DNA of 64,000 nt, taken from contig OY848922.1 in NCBI GenBank assembly GCA_963693285.1, positions 4,638,923 to 4,702,922 on the forward strand. The letters are read 5' to 3'. Source of the DNA: Xestospongia muta (taxonomy: Eukaryota > Porifera > Demospongiae > Haplosclerida > Petrosiidae). Under the pieces are notes generated by a model that saw only the letters and a program-made list of their open reading frames with translations, was not told where the DNA came from and searched no databases. The translations under genes and the position numbers were made by a program. Below, one piece after another: positions 49,701-57,119 of this stretch; position 1 is the stretch's first letter; every line of letters starts with the position of its first letter.

Positions 49701-50729
49701 ATTAATTATATACTTTTAATAAACTGATTCTATCCACGACATAACAATCACATACTCCTTTCTAATTGTTCATGAACATGTACATGTTCTCATAATAAGA
49801 TTGAGGTATATTTTTAATTAAAAGTACTTATTTTTAACAATACTTCATAATTCTCTAAATAGTACTGCATTTTGACATGTTTAAATACCTAAATACCTCA
49901 TCTTGAGCATTGACATTTGCTCCTTTTTTAATAGAGTTCTCCACACAACTGTTAAATCCAAGTTTAGCATTTTTTAACAGCTCATTATCCTAAAAAAGAT
50001 ATTAAATTTAATAAATTTTACATTATACATATACAAGATCATATACAACATAGTTTATAATACAGTAGACATAATATTATAGAAGACATACTATAACAAG
50101 AGTACAGTAACTACTAATATAGTACATTGTACTAAGTACATGGACATGACCTATATACAAACTATAGGGTCAAGTTTATGTAACCCATAATCTCAATACA
50201 TTATAAGTGTTAAATAGATATAGTCTATATTTGTATCAACCATTTATATGTCCTTTTGGATTAAGTCTATTTAATGAGAGCAAATTTATTAAATATTCTA
50301 CTTAATAGTTTATGTTTAATTGTGTATATTTTTTCTAAGTTAAAAATAGAGTATTCAGAATGAGGTTATACTAGTGTAACCAGTTCAAGATAATAATAAA
50401 CAAATATAATCTAAATTGCATGTATTTTATAAATTTTGGTTATATAGAAAAAGTCAATAATGTTATATATACATTACTTTTAACTATAACTTCCTTGATA
50501 TATCACAATACTGATACTCAGATACTACCTCCATCATCTGCACAGCTGTTATCAGGATATTTAGTAATGATAATACTGAGATGTCTAAAATTTCACAACA
50601 TCTTATCTGAATTTTATCTAACTTAAAAGATCATGGATTTGTCAGATCACCAAGAATTTAATTGTACAATTAATTGTTAACACACACAATGTTTGTTTGT
50701 AGCAAACTTACCAACATCTGTTGATTCAT
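11871..50729 (-). CDS. Ankyrin-Roc-COR-death domain protein (ROCO-like), 28 coding exons, about 1590 aa
   Basis: Seen: 28 exons with GT-AG junctions that stay in frame throughout. Minus-strand order: 50712-50729, 49897-49989, 46197-46295, 44235-44333, 43264-43362, 39273-39371, 38104-38202, 36640-36738, 36134-36232, 35745-35843, 33672-33770, 31933-32031, 28739-28837, 27375-27473, 26221-26319, 25066-25164, 23719-23817, 22644-22742, 21687-21785, 20483-20581, 16413-16511, 15851-15923, 13361-15210, 12785-13229, 12684-12728, 12469-12522, 12165-12419, 11871-11929. Domains: ankyrin repeats at residues 7-688, Roc-like GTPase about 708-1100 (P-loop 714-721), COR about 1111-1200, death domain about 1487-1571. 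Known: ROCO proteins pair Roc and COR; DAPK1 adds kinase, ankyrin and death domains. Inferred: a kinase-less DAPK-like signalling scaffold in which ankyrins bind partners and the death domain recruits others. The six-codon first exon is the weakest part of the model, and alternative splicing of ankyrin exons is possible. Confidence 0.85.
12165..12419 (-). CDS. Exon 27: death domain
   Basis: 255 bp, phase 1 to phase 1, residues 1487-1571. Reads [20 protein letters not shown], then [12 protein letters not shown], then [12 protein letters not shown] and a final helix [15 protein letters not shown]. The DW-x-x-LG, I-x-x-I and ML-x-x-WL pattern is that of death domains. Known: these mediate homotypic assembly in apoptotic and immune signalling. 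Acceptor TTTTAG, donor GTAAAG. Confidence 0.85.
12469..12522 (-). CDS. Exon 26: short linker
   Basis: 54 bp, phase 1 to phase 1, encodes [18 protein letters not shown]. Acceptor TTTTAG, donor GTAACT. No domain. Confidence 0.75.
   Translation of the reverse strand, partial: HMIQILSQFAHIYQMDH
12684..12728 (-). CDS. Exon 25: short linker
   Basis: 45 bp, phase 1 to phase 1, encodes [15 protein letters not shown]. Acceptor GTGTAG, donor GTAAGT. Same length as paralogue exon 62970-63014. Confidence 0.78.
12785..13229 (-). CDS. Exon 24: post-COR region
   Basis: 445 bp, begins [12 protein letters not shown] and ends WLIG. No family motif that I can name; contains a Cys-rich segment ([16 protein letters not shown]) that could bind metal or be structural. 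The matching exon of the right-edge paralogue (63075-63519) has exactly the same length and nearly the same sequence, so the region is constrained. Donor GTGAGT, phase 1. Confidence 0.85.
13361..15210 (-). CDS. Exon 23: Roc-like GTPase plus COR domain
   Basis: 1850 bp, 616 full codons. P-loop GPPCVGKT at residues 714-721; switch motif LDSGGQP (residues 940-946), where Ras-like proteins have DxAGQ; G4-like GTCYDK near 1030. Between P-loop and switch lies a low-complexity stretch rich in Ser, Thr, Asp and Glu (about residues 777-897), far longer than in a normal Roc domain. From about residue 1111 ([15 protein letters not shown]) to 1200 ([18 protein letters not shown], then [11 protein letters not shown]) is the COR winged-helix pattern. 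Known: Roc-COR units bind GTP and dimerise. Inferred: GTPase switch between the ankyrin and death modules. Donor GTGAGT in phase 0. Confidence 0.88.
15851..15923 (-). CDS. Exon 22: C-terminal ankyrin half-repeat
   Basis: 73 bp, encodes [20 protein letters not shown] and ends one base into a codon (donor GTATGT). The TPAELAQ helix caps the ankyrin stack. The leftover G joins CA of exon 23 to make Ala689. Confidence 0.87.
16413..16511 (-). CDS. Exon 21: ankyrin repeat, subfamily A
   Basis: 99 bp, encodes [20 protein letters not shown]...ITPVNK with acceptor CTACAG and donor GTATGA. Good match to the ankyrin consensus. Confidence 0.88.
16677..16700. repeat. AT microsatellite
   Basis: Twelve AT units within the intron 5' of exon 21. 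Confidence 0.95.
17472..17614. mobile_element. Foldback (MITE-like) hairpin
   Basis: Arms of 51-52 bp (17472-17522 and 17563-17614) are inverted copies differing by a single-base indel, with a 40-base loop holding ACCCTA-like units. Nested inside the larger TIR element. Confidence 0.85.
17754..17818. repeat. AC microsatellite
   Basis: AC units with a few interruptions (CTAAC, ACGC). Confidence 0.95.
17865..20482. other. Intron between exons 20 and 21, no gene
   Basis: Homologous in blocks to other introns of the array (19560-19860 and 20190-20310 resemble 31150-31430 and 31680-31830). AT microsatellite at 18899-18929. No exon or ORF supported. Confidence 0.6.
18899..18929. repeat. AT microsatellite
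   Basis: Uninterrupted AT units in the same intron. Confidence 0.95.
20483..20581 (-). CDS. Exon 20: ankyrin repeat, subfamily B
   Basis: 99 bp, encodes [20 protein letters not shown]...ITVINK. Last type B exon, followed by a 4-kb intron that holds the TIR element. Confidence 0.87.
21687..21785 (-). CDS. Exon 19: ankyrin repeat, subfamily B
   Basis: 99 bp, encodes [20 protein letters not shown]...VTVINK. Near-identical to exons 17 and 18. Confidence 0.88.
22644..22742 (-). CDS. Exon 18: ankyrin repeat, subfamily B
   Basis: 99 bp, encodes [20 protein letters not shown]...MTVINK. Part of the 957-bp tandem duplication with exon 19. Confidence 0.88.
23719..23817 (-). CDS. Exon 17: ankyrin repeat, subfamily B
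   Basis: 99 bp, encodes [20 protein letters not shown]...MTVINK. Differs from exon 18 at one residue (K versus N) and from exon 19 at one residue (M versus V). Confidence 0.88.
25066..25164 (-). CDS. Exon 16: ankyrin repeat, subfamily B
   Basis: 99 bp, encodes [20 protein letters not shown]...YMTVFNK. The GAD aspartate is replaced by tyrosine, as in exon 13. Confidence 0.87.
26221..26319 (-). CDS. Exon 15: ankyrin repeat, subfamily B
   Basis: 99 bp, encodes [20 protein letters not shown]...MTVTNK. Donor GTGAGA. Confidence 0.87.
27375..27473 (-). CDS. Exon 14: ankyrin repeat, subfamily B
   Basis: 99 bp, encodes [20 protein letters not shown]...MTVINK with donor GTGAGG. First of a run of seven type B exons (14-20) spaced about 1-1.4 kb. 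Confidence 0.88.
28739..28837 (-). CDS. Exon 13: ankyrin repeat, subfamily B
   Basis: 99 bp, encodes [20 protein letters not shown]...MNIINK with donor GTAAGC. The intron on its 5' side (28838-31932) carries the Harbinger relic. Confidence 0.87.
29416..29434. repeat. Small perfect hairpin
   Basis: TACACCCC-GAA-GGGGTGTA, eight-base arms, unusually GC-rich for this intron. Could be a transposon end; function unknown. Confidence 0.5.
30238..30855 (+). pseudogene. PIF/Harbinger transposase relic
   Basis: The plus strand reads [20 protein letters not shown] (30238-30300), then [45 protein letters not shown], and after a frameshift [20 protein letters not shown]. These match HARBI1-type transposases in order: the helix-turn-helix region, the first catalytic Asp in GAIDG and the second Asp in SDGG. 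The third acidic residue is missing, a TAG and a one-base shift break the frame, and an AG/GT gap near 30550-30598 may be an old intron. Inserted in the intron between ankyrin exons 12 and 13, on the opposite strand. Confidence 0.75.
30861..32501. repeat. Tandem duplication copy 1 with ankyrin exon 12
   Basis: 1641 bp, near-identical to 32502-34241. It starts at AAGAAAGACTGATAG right after the Harbinger relic. Confidence 0.9.
31933..32031 (-). CDS. Exon 12: ankyrin repeat, subfamily A (duplicate copy 1)
   Basis: 99 bp, same protein as exon 11, with acceptor CTACAG and donor GTATGA. The two exons should give one or two identical repeats depending on splicing or assembly. Confidence 0.88.
32502..34241. 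repeat. Tandem duplication copy 2 with ankyrin exon 11
   Basis: 1740 bp. Differs from copy 1 chiefly by about 100 extra bases at 33063-33163, which copy 1 has lost (a related sequence exists at 42420-42480). Confidence 0.9.
33672..33770 (-). CDS. Exon 11: ankyrin repeat, subfamily A (duplicate copy 2)
   Basis: 99 bp, encodes [20 protein letters not shown]...TVVDK. Its protein sequence is identical to exon 12 because both lie in a recent 1.6-1.7 kb tandem duplication. Confidence 0.88.
34751..34777. repeat. CA/TA microsatellite
   Basis: CA units followed by TA units in the intron between exons 10 and 11. Confidence 0.9.
35745..35843 (-). CDS. Exon 10: ankyrin repeat, subfamily B
   Basis: 99 bp, encodes [20 protein letters not shown]...MTVINK, close to the type B consensus. 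Donor GTGGGT. Confidence 0.88.
36134..36232 (-). CDS. Exon 9: ankyrin repeat, subfamily A
   Basis: 99 bp, encodes [20 protein letters not shown]...TTVVTK. The usual NG start is ES and the GH turn is replaced by NY. Only about 290 bp of intron separate it from exon 10. Confidence 0.83.
36640..36738 (-). CDS. Exon 8: divergent ankyrin repeat
   Basis: 99 bp, open, with acceptor TTTTTAG and donor GTGAGC. Encodes [20 protein letters not shown]...TSAINK. The conserved DG, GH and GAD residues are lost, so the repeat may be poorly folded or under weak constraint, yet the frame and splice sites survive. Confidence 0.75.
38104..38202 (-). CDS. Exon 7: ankyrin repeat, subfamily B
   Basis: 99 bp, encodes [20 protein letters not shown]...MTAINK. 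The usual GH turn residues are replaced by EQ. Splice sites are intact. Confidence 0.87.
39273..39371 (-). CDS. Exon 6: ankyrin repeat, subfamily B
   Basis: 99 bp, encodes [20 protein letters not shown]...MAVVNK, with acceptor CTTTAG and donor GTGAGATAA. This is the type B consensus ([10 protein letters not shown]...LLEQGADM). Confidence 0.88.
39600..42960. other. Intron between exons 5 and 6, no active gene
   Basis: Blocks resemble introns near 29090, 37430 and 38940 (39930-40130) and 30010-30170 (42190-42400). Several ORFs of 60-86 codons occur, but the homologous intron copies do not keep them open. Confidence 0.55.
42988..43055 (-). pseudogene. Decayed ankyrin exon (3' half only), subfamily A
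   Basis: The minus strand still reads [18 protein letters not shown] up to a GTATG donor, matching the second half of a type A exon. The first half (WTALHxAA) is gone and replaced by unrelated sequence, and there is no acceptor. It lies between intact exons 5 and 6 and marks loss of one repeat. Confidence 0.7.
43264..43362 (-). CDS. Exon 5: ankyrin repeat, subfamily A
   Basis: 99 bp, encodes [20 protein letters not shown]...DVINK. Type A exons read xGWTALH...EIIKxLIxNGADI and have the acceptor context CTATAG or CTACAG. Confidence 0.87.
43657..43757. repeat. TA microsatellite grading into TATG
   Basis: Pure TA from 43657 to 43727, then TATG units and a short TA run. Confidence 0.97.
43777..43965. 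repeat. Dispersed repeat, copy 1
   Basis: About 185 bp nearly identical to 47160-47345 (includes AAATGATGCTGGTGGTAATT). Starts at the end of the TA/TATG microsatellite. Possibly a truncated transposon end. Confidence 0.8.
44235..44333 (-). CDS. Exon 4: ankyrin repeat
   Basis: 99 bp, phase 0, encodes [14 protein letters not shown]...GANIHHTDE with donor GTCAAT. It has the TPL-x-x-A-A signature but ends in TDE rather than INK, unlike the duplicated exons. Confidence 0.85.
46197..46295 (-). CDS. Exon 3: ankyrin repeat
   Basis: 99 bp, phase 0, encodes [14 protein letters not shown]...ADLNICNK with donor GTAAGT. Diverged from the array exons further along the gene, so it probably belongs to the older core. 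Confidence 0.85.
46829..46851. repeat. CA/TA microsatellite
   Basis: Short CA run followed by TA units in the intron between exons 2 and 3. Confidence 0.85.
47160..47345. repeat. Dispersed repeat, copy 2
   Basis: Same family as 43777-43965 in the same orientation; the sequence that follows (to about 48100) is different from that after copy 1 and not recognised. Confidence 0.8.
47346..49896. other. Intron between exons 2 and 3, no gene seen
   Basis: AT-rich, no coding exon with usable splice sites seen. ORFs at 48306-48512 and 49377-49559 lack domain content. Confidence 0.55.
49897..49989 (-). CDS. Exon 2: N-terminal capping ankyrin repeat (31 aa)
   Basis: 93 bp, phase 0 at both ends, acceptor TTTTTTTAG and donor GTATTT. 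Reads [12 protein letters not shown]...GANVNAQDE, the usual start of an ankyrin stack, lacking the TPL motif of inner repeats. It is two codons shorter than the others. Confidence 0.85.
50712..50729 (-). CDS. Exon 1 (proposed): start codon and six codons
   Basis: Encodes MNQQML and ends at a consensus donor (GTAAGT) in phase 0, which is what the next exon needs. The ATG has a purine at -3; a two-codon upstream ATG overlaps it. Chosen because it is the nearest upstream ATG exon with a good donor in the right phase. Upstream sequence could be 5' UTR or an older ankyrin remnant. A longer amino terminus from further upstream cannot be excluded. Confidence 0.5.
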
Positions 50730-52130
50730 TGCATTGGTTAATTAAAACAACTCCACACTTCTTAGACAAATTTAATATACAGGATTACCAGCTGACTTAA
50801 TTAACTAAGCTGTATCTACTACACTCTTAATGATGTCACCTAATTATATAGAAAATACAGTAAATACAATAAATACTATGATAAGAGGACATACAGATGT
50901 GTACAACAACTACTAAGTATTACAAACAAGTAATATTTTGATGCTTGAATTGATACTCGTGACTTATTGACATCTATCATAATACAGTGTCTACACTGCA
51001 TCATATCATTGAGGTATGTAAATTGTATGTATTTACAGCTACTATATGTATATTAAATGCATATGATTGTATACACTGATAAAGCAATAATAGCAGTCAC
51101 TTTTTTATAGGTATTATAACGAACAAAGCTTTCAAAGTCACAAGATTTAGCTCATACTAGAGGTTTTACATAAAATGCTAAATTTAAATAATAATATGCT
51201 ATAGATGTTTAGTAACTTCCTAAAACTCTGCCACAAATCAACACAAAATCATACAAATACTTACTTATTTGGTCTGTTTTAATGAGGAAGAAGTAAAACC
51301 TTAGAGCGAAGGAGCCGAGCAACTTGCAGTAAGATTAATTAACCTCCTACTTATTTTTGAGAAATATGATGACATCATCAAACGTATTAATCAAGTGTAA
51401 CATAACTGTAATGTTCATTTAAGATTTTTCTGATACTAACAGAAAACAAATTATATAACAGCAATTATTACGTTGTTTATTTATGTAGTTGAAAAAGTTA
51501 TTTTCCAATCAATAGTCATACACAGTCCTTTCTCTCACCTATATGTAAGTTAGTAAAATGTTACACTTAATATAATAACTTACCATATCCTGGAATATAA
51601 CGGTATCATTGATGATATGTCTAAATATTATTGTTATACATAATGTATGTAACAATGTTATAGATGTCAATACTCAGATAACATCCATCTATTGTGTTAT
51701 TAAAAATGAATATATAGTACAATAATGGTTAAATAAATGAATGCAGTATTCATATTGACAGAATTAATAATATAAATAGAAAGTTGATTGATAGACATTT
51801 GTAAAATAGATGAATGGATAAAGTAAAGATGAAAGAATTAACATTAACTTGTGTCTTTGATATTGTTGACTTAAATGAAAGCATTAAGAAGTGAGTATTT
51901 AATTATAATTTTATTAAATAATGTTACTTTAAGCATTACTTACTGTAATATATACTTGTATACAATGATGATAGTAAGCGACATACTAGTGATAATATTT
52001 AACAATCATATATCATACCCAATATTCCAAATAACACTTTATGTACTTACTGTATAGAATAATTACTTACAATAAATTGAGTACAGTTGATACAGTAACC
52101 TCATTAAAAACCCACAACACATTCTAACAA
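50730..52130. other. 5' flank of the main gene
   Basis: Expected to hold the promoter and 5' UTR; no promoter element can be singled out. On the minus strand 50730-50845 looks like a degenerate ankyrin-like stretch (GDIIKSVVDTA, stop, LIKSAG), which is weak. Confidence 0.35.
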
Positions 52131-52134
52131 TTGT

Positions 52135-54890
52135 TTGAGCTCATGTCTCATATTATAACAGTTATGATATAAGTGTACTGCCACTACTACCAGTATTGTC
52201 TAATGGTCTCATAACAAATATCACACTATTACAATATCAACTGACATGTGGTTAGGATGTAATAATATTTAATATTTCAATAGAATGCCTAACTGATAGG
52301 CATCGTTGAAAAAAGGTTTTCAGAATTAGATCACACATGAAGTATTGACAAGTAAATTTGCATTGACATAAATTGTTTTCAAGACCTCCTTTAAATTATA
52401 ACAATTACTGAGTCTCTTCCAATGTCAAAATTACAATAGCACTCATTACAACATAATTGGTGAATAATAGGTTACTATGAGTACATTACATATACTTACT
52501 GCCTGTGAATTAGCAATAACTAGTTACAATAAAGAACACTCTATTTCCCAGTATATGGACATTGGTAACATATTCAATTCTGATCTTAAAGTAGTTTATT
52601 AAGATGTGTTCAATACATGCATTGTATATACATGAATGGAGGTTCCACTGTGATATCATGTGATTCATGTAATATGAACTAAGCATAGCCATAATGTACA
52701 GTAGTAGTATGAAACTAAGAGATATAGTTAGCAGTAGTAAAACAAACATGACTGTATGTACATCTATTACATTATTCATAAACTTGCATATACACCATTA
52801 TCTAGTGATGGTCTAAATGATCTCACTATTAGAAGAGCTTAAATTAAAATAAAAATATTAATATTATATGTTCACAAGAATAAATTATCTAATTTCTAAC
52901 CATTGCTGTTTATACACATGTCTCATATTATAACACTTATGATATACATGTACTCTCACTACTACTAAGATTGTCTAACTGTCTCATGACAAATACCTTA
53001 CTATTACTATATCAACTGACATGTTGTTGGGATAATGACTAACATTCCATAGAATATCTAAATGGTAGACACCATAGGAAAGTCATACATGAAATATTCA
53101 CAAGTACAACTGTATTAACATAAATTGCATGTAGACCATTGTTAAAATTTAGAGTTACTGAATCTCTTCCATTAACAAACTTAAAATGACACTTCATCAA
53201 ACCATAAACTGTAAGTAATAGAATATTACCATGATATTGCAAAAAGAACTGCCTGTATTGAAACTGTATTCACAAACACACACTTTTCAAGGTGTCTTAA
53301 TTGATGAGGTTTAGTAAAATATTCCAACAATCGAGAAGGTGTTCCTTTCAGATCTTAAAGTAGTTTTTAAGAATGAGTTCATTACATAGACCAACCATCA
53401 ATGGAGGTTCTATCTTCATATCAAATGATTGATGCAATATGAATTAAGCATTCTTATTCATATATGTACTTAGTAGTAGTATCATGAGACTAAGAGATGC
53501 AGATAGCGGTAGTAGAAGAATCATAACTGTGAATAAACACACATTGTTTATACACATGTCTCATATTATACCAGTTATGATATATATGTACTCCCACTAC
53601 TACTAACAATCTTTATCAGTCTCATGACAAATATCTTACTATTACTATATCAACTGACATGTGGTTGGGATAATGACTAACACATTCAGTAGAATATCTA
53701 AATGGTAGACACCATAGGAAAGATATACACAAATTATTTACAAGTGCAATTACATTGACATAAATTGCATGAAGACCATCATTATAGTAAGAGTTACTGA
53801 ATCTCTTCCATTAACAAAATTATTATGGCACTTCATCAAACCATAAACTGTAAGCAATAGAATATTACCACAACATTACAAATAGCACTGCCTGTATTAA
53901 AACTGTATTAGCAACCACACACTGTTTCAAGGTGTCTTAAATGATATGGAAATATTATAACAATCGAGAAAGTGATCCTTTCAGATCTCAAAGTAGTTTT
54001 TAATGATGAGTTCATTACATAGACAATCCATGAATGGAGGTTCTACTGTCATATCAAATGATTGATGCAATATGAATTAAGCATTCTTATTCATATATGT
54101 ACTTAGTAGTAGTATCATGAGACTAAGAGATGCAGATAGCGGTAGTAGAAGAATCATAACTGTGAATAAACATACATTGTTTATACACATGTCTCATATT
54201 ATACCAGTTATGATATATATGTACTCCCACTACTACTAACATTCTTTATCAGTCTCATGACAAATATCTTACTATTACTATATCAACTGACATATGGTTG
54301 GGATAATGACTAACACATTCAGTAGAATATCTAAATGGTAGACACCATAGGAAAAATATACACAAAATATTCACAAGCGCAATTACATCGACATAAATTG
54401 CATGAAAACCATCATTATAGTAAGAGTTACTGAATCTCTTCCATTAACAAAATTATAATGGCACTTCATCAAACCATAAACTGTAAGCAATAGAATATTA
54501 CCACAACATTACAAATAGCACAACTTGTATCAAAACTGTATTAGCAAACACACACTGTTTCAAGGTGTCTTAAATGATATGGAAATATTATAACAATCGA
54601 GAAAGTGATCCTTTCAGATCTCAAAGTAGTTTTTAATGATGAGTTCATAACATAGACAACCTATGAATGGAGGTTTACTGTCATATCAAATGATTGATGC
54701 AATATGAAGTAAGTATTCTTATTCATATATGTACTTAGTAGTAGCATCATGAGACTAAGAGATGCAGTTAGCAATGGTAGAAGAATCATAACTGTGTATG
54801 TACATCTACTCCATTATTCATGATGTATGTACATTCATTATCTAATGATGGTATAAATGCATTCACTATTAACAAGCTTAAAATTATACT
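52135..54890. repeat. Long tandem repeat, four copies
   Basis: Units begin near 52141, 52917, 53555 and 54185 at the shared string CATGTCTCATATTATA. Spacings are 776, 638 and 630 bp; the last two units are the most alike. No conserved ORF across units. Confidence 0.85.
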
Positions 54891-54984
54891 AATAAAAACA
54901 TAATTTTATATGTTCATCACAATAAAATTGTGCTAAAATTATTAGCTAGCACACTATCTGAATGCGTAATGTCAATGTACTTGA

Positions 54985-55190
54985 AGAAATTCATGCTTAT
55001 GTTTTATTCATATATTATCACAATTATAGTCTCAACCACATCCTTCCTAACCATGTACCAGTTTATATAGTAGTAGTGTGATATTAATCATAGACTACTA
55101 GACAATATTAGTAGTAGTGAGAATAATTGTAATATTAACAATATAATATGACAGATCTTTATTATACATAGTCCAAATTTTGAGGTCTGG
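54985..55190. repeat. Segment duplicated from or to 9255-9450
   Basis: Shares long stretches with 9255-9450, for example CAACCACATCCTTCC followed by CAGTTTATATAGTA. Non-coding in both places. Confidence 0.6.
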
Positions 55191-55590
55191 CTATTGTCAG
55201 AATAAAATTAACCTAGTAAATTATTATCTACTTTAGTTTAGTTGCACGTGCTTATAGATATACTGTCTTCATAGTAAAAAGAAGGTGTGCACATTAATGA
55301 AAGTTTGGACTTGCTCTGCCTGCACCATAAATGTCATGTGTAAGAATTACATTTACATGATTTATGAAGTCTTTGTTTTATCTATGTATCTTCCCATACT
55401 GTCATACATCATGTGGACAATCAACATATATCCCATTATCACTCCCTGTTGCTTAAATTATGAAGTAACCTAATATAATTGCTTAAGAGAGAAACTTCAT
55501 AGAAAGTAAGTGACAATAGTGGTACTAGTTTAAGAAAGTATCACAATAATTTTATAACTAATAAGTGAAAATATATAAATCATAGGCATA

Positions 55591-55616
55591 GGGTCTGGGG
55601 GTGGGGGCATTGGGGG
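55591..55616 (+). other. Putative G-quadruplex motif
   Basis: Four G runs (3, 5, 5, 5) with loops of 4, 1 and 4 bases within 26 bases, in otherwise AT-rich DNA. Confidence 0.7.
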
Positions 55617-56039
55617 TACACATGTGTCTCCCCAAAATTTCATTGTGCACTACACCCACATTACACATATTGTAAGTGTATTGCTATATCTGCTAAACCA
55701 AAAAAAATTAAATAAGATTATTAACATGCGTTCTTCCATTCTTCCTAAGGTTCCAGTCTGATTATTCTAAATATATTCAAATTAAGCCAATTTCACTGAC
55801 TGATCAAATTGTATGACAATTGATCAGTTTAACACTATTTACTCTGTGTATAGTAGTATATACATGTTCTATCACTTAGTATACTGATATCCATATGTAT
55901 TACCTGCAGAATTGCTTAATACAAGAAGAGTCTTAGTAGTCAATGACAAGTATATAAGTAAAAATAGTTTGTTCATACATCAAACCTTAATAATTTAAAG
56001 TTACACTGATAGCAAGACTTGATATGTGAGATGTTTGAT

Positions 56040-56420
56040 CTCTTTTCTACTAATAATATCCTTGTAATGACCTTACGACTGAGTTAACTCTATGTGGAAA
56101 ATCCATTATGTAGATAAAACTTGAATACATTTTCTTAACAATTTATAATTATATTAGAGTTTATCCAGTGATTGAAATCAATACCGTATATGATTGTAGG
56201 TATTTCATATGCTCTACCACTTTTATAGTGAACTATAACTCTTCCTCAAGTAGCTAGTTGCTAGTTAATGTTGTACAAGTACAATGGTAAAATTTGATTA
56301 ATTGGACAACTTTTGTATAAGGTTTGTAGCCTCTATTCTATGTTTGTTTGTTTGTATCTTTGAAGTGATTAATTTAACTTTTATCATGACTTTATATCTA
56401 GCGTTTATTTTCTTAAAATG
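56040..56420. repeat. Segmental duplication, copy 1
   Basis: Aligns with 59720-60070 through several blocks (for example TGTACAAGTACAA and CATGACTTTATATCTAG). Non-coding. Confidence 0.75.
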
Positions 56421-56639
56421 TCAAACAGTAATTTTTTTAAACAATTAATAAGCTTTGATGTCATCCTTCATTTAACAATAGATCTAAGAAAGTTTTTAAG
56501 TATACCAATGTTCCAATGTTACATTCAATCTTTGTCAATGAGGTCATCCGATATGTCAGGTAATATGCACATTTTATTGTATTTATTTGACACAAGTCTC
56601 AATAAAATCATAGCTATAGTATTCTGACATGGTGTTTCT

Positions 56640-57110
56640 GGGGTCTCTAGCATTAAAATTCCTTAGGTTTAGGTTCTCCATTATTTCATAGATAATCCTC
56701 AAAGAATATTCTATCTATGTTCATTTATATTCAATGTGTGATATTAAATGAATAAGATACAGTTTGTTTTCTATAATTACAAAGACATATTATCAAAATA
56801 TATATTGAATAATAAATTAGTTCATGAAGATAAACAAGCAGGGAACTGCTGTATGTATTAGTTATAGATAGAAAAAGTAATCAACTTTATCATTCTTTAT
56901 CATATTAAGCAAGTAGATCACTATCAGTAATATCTACAATGAAAGTAAAAATAAAATAACTGGAGTTATAGTTGTATAATGTAAAATGTATACATTAGTT
57001 TATGTGTATTATAGTTTACTGTTAAGATACTACTTATACATCAATAAACTAGTTTTCTTCTAGCCAATGAATGGTCTTTATTCACATGATATTAGTCTAT
57101 TTAACATTAG
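56640..57110 (-). pseudogene. Decayed copy of the last three exons of the right-edge paralogue
   Basis: Aligns over its length with 62160-62640, exons and introns alike (for example the segment before 56760 matches the death-domain exon; 56890-56940 the 63-bp exon; 57060-57110 a 57-bp exon). All three reading frames carry stops: a TAA follows the first residue of the 57-bp exon copy, and a TAA interrupts the 63-bp exon copy. Non-functional relic. Confidence 0.75.
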
Positions 57111-57119
57111 AAATTGATA

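Noticed and set aside
50730..50845. Possible extra ankyrin exon upstream of the start exon
   Set aside because: Stops in the relevant frame and weak similarity only; not supportable as an exon.
51580..51620. Alternative first exon ending at a GTAAGT donor (51591)
   Set aside because: Its frame from the ATG would enter exon 2 in the wrong phase and hit a stop at once.
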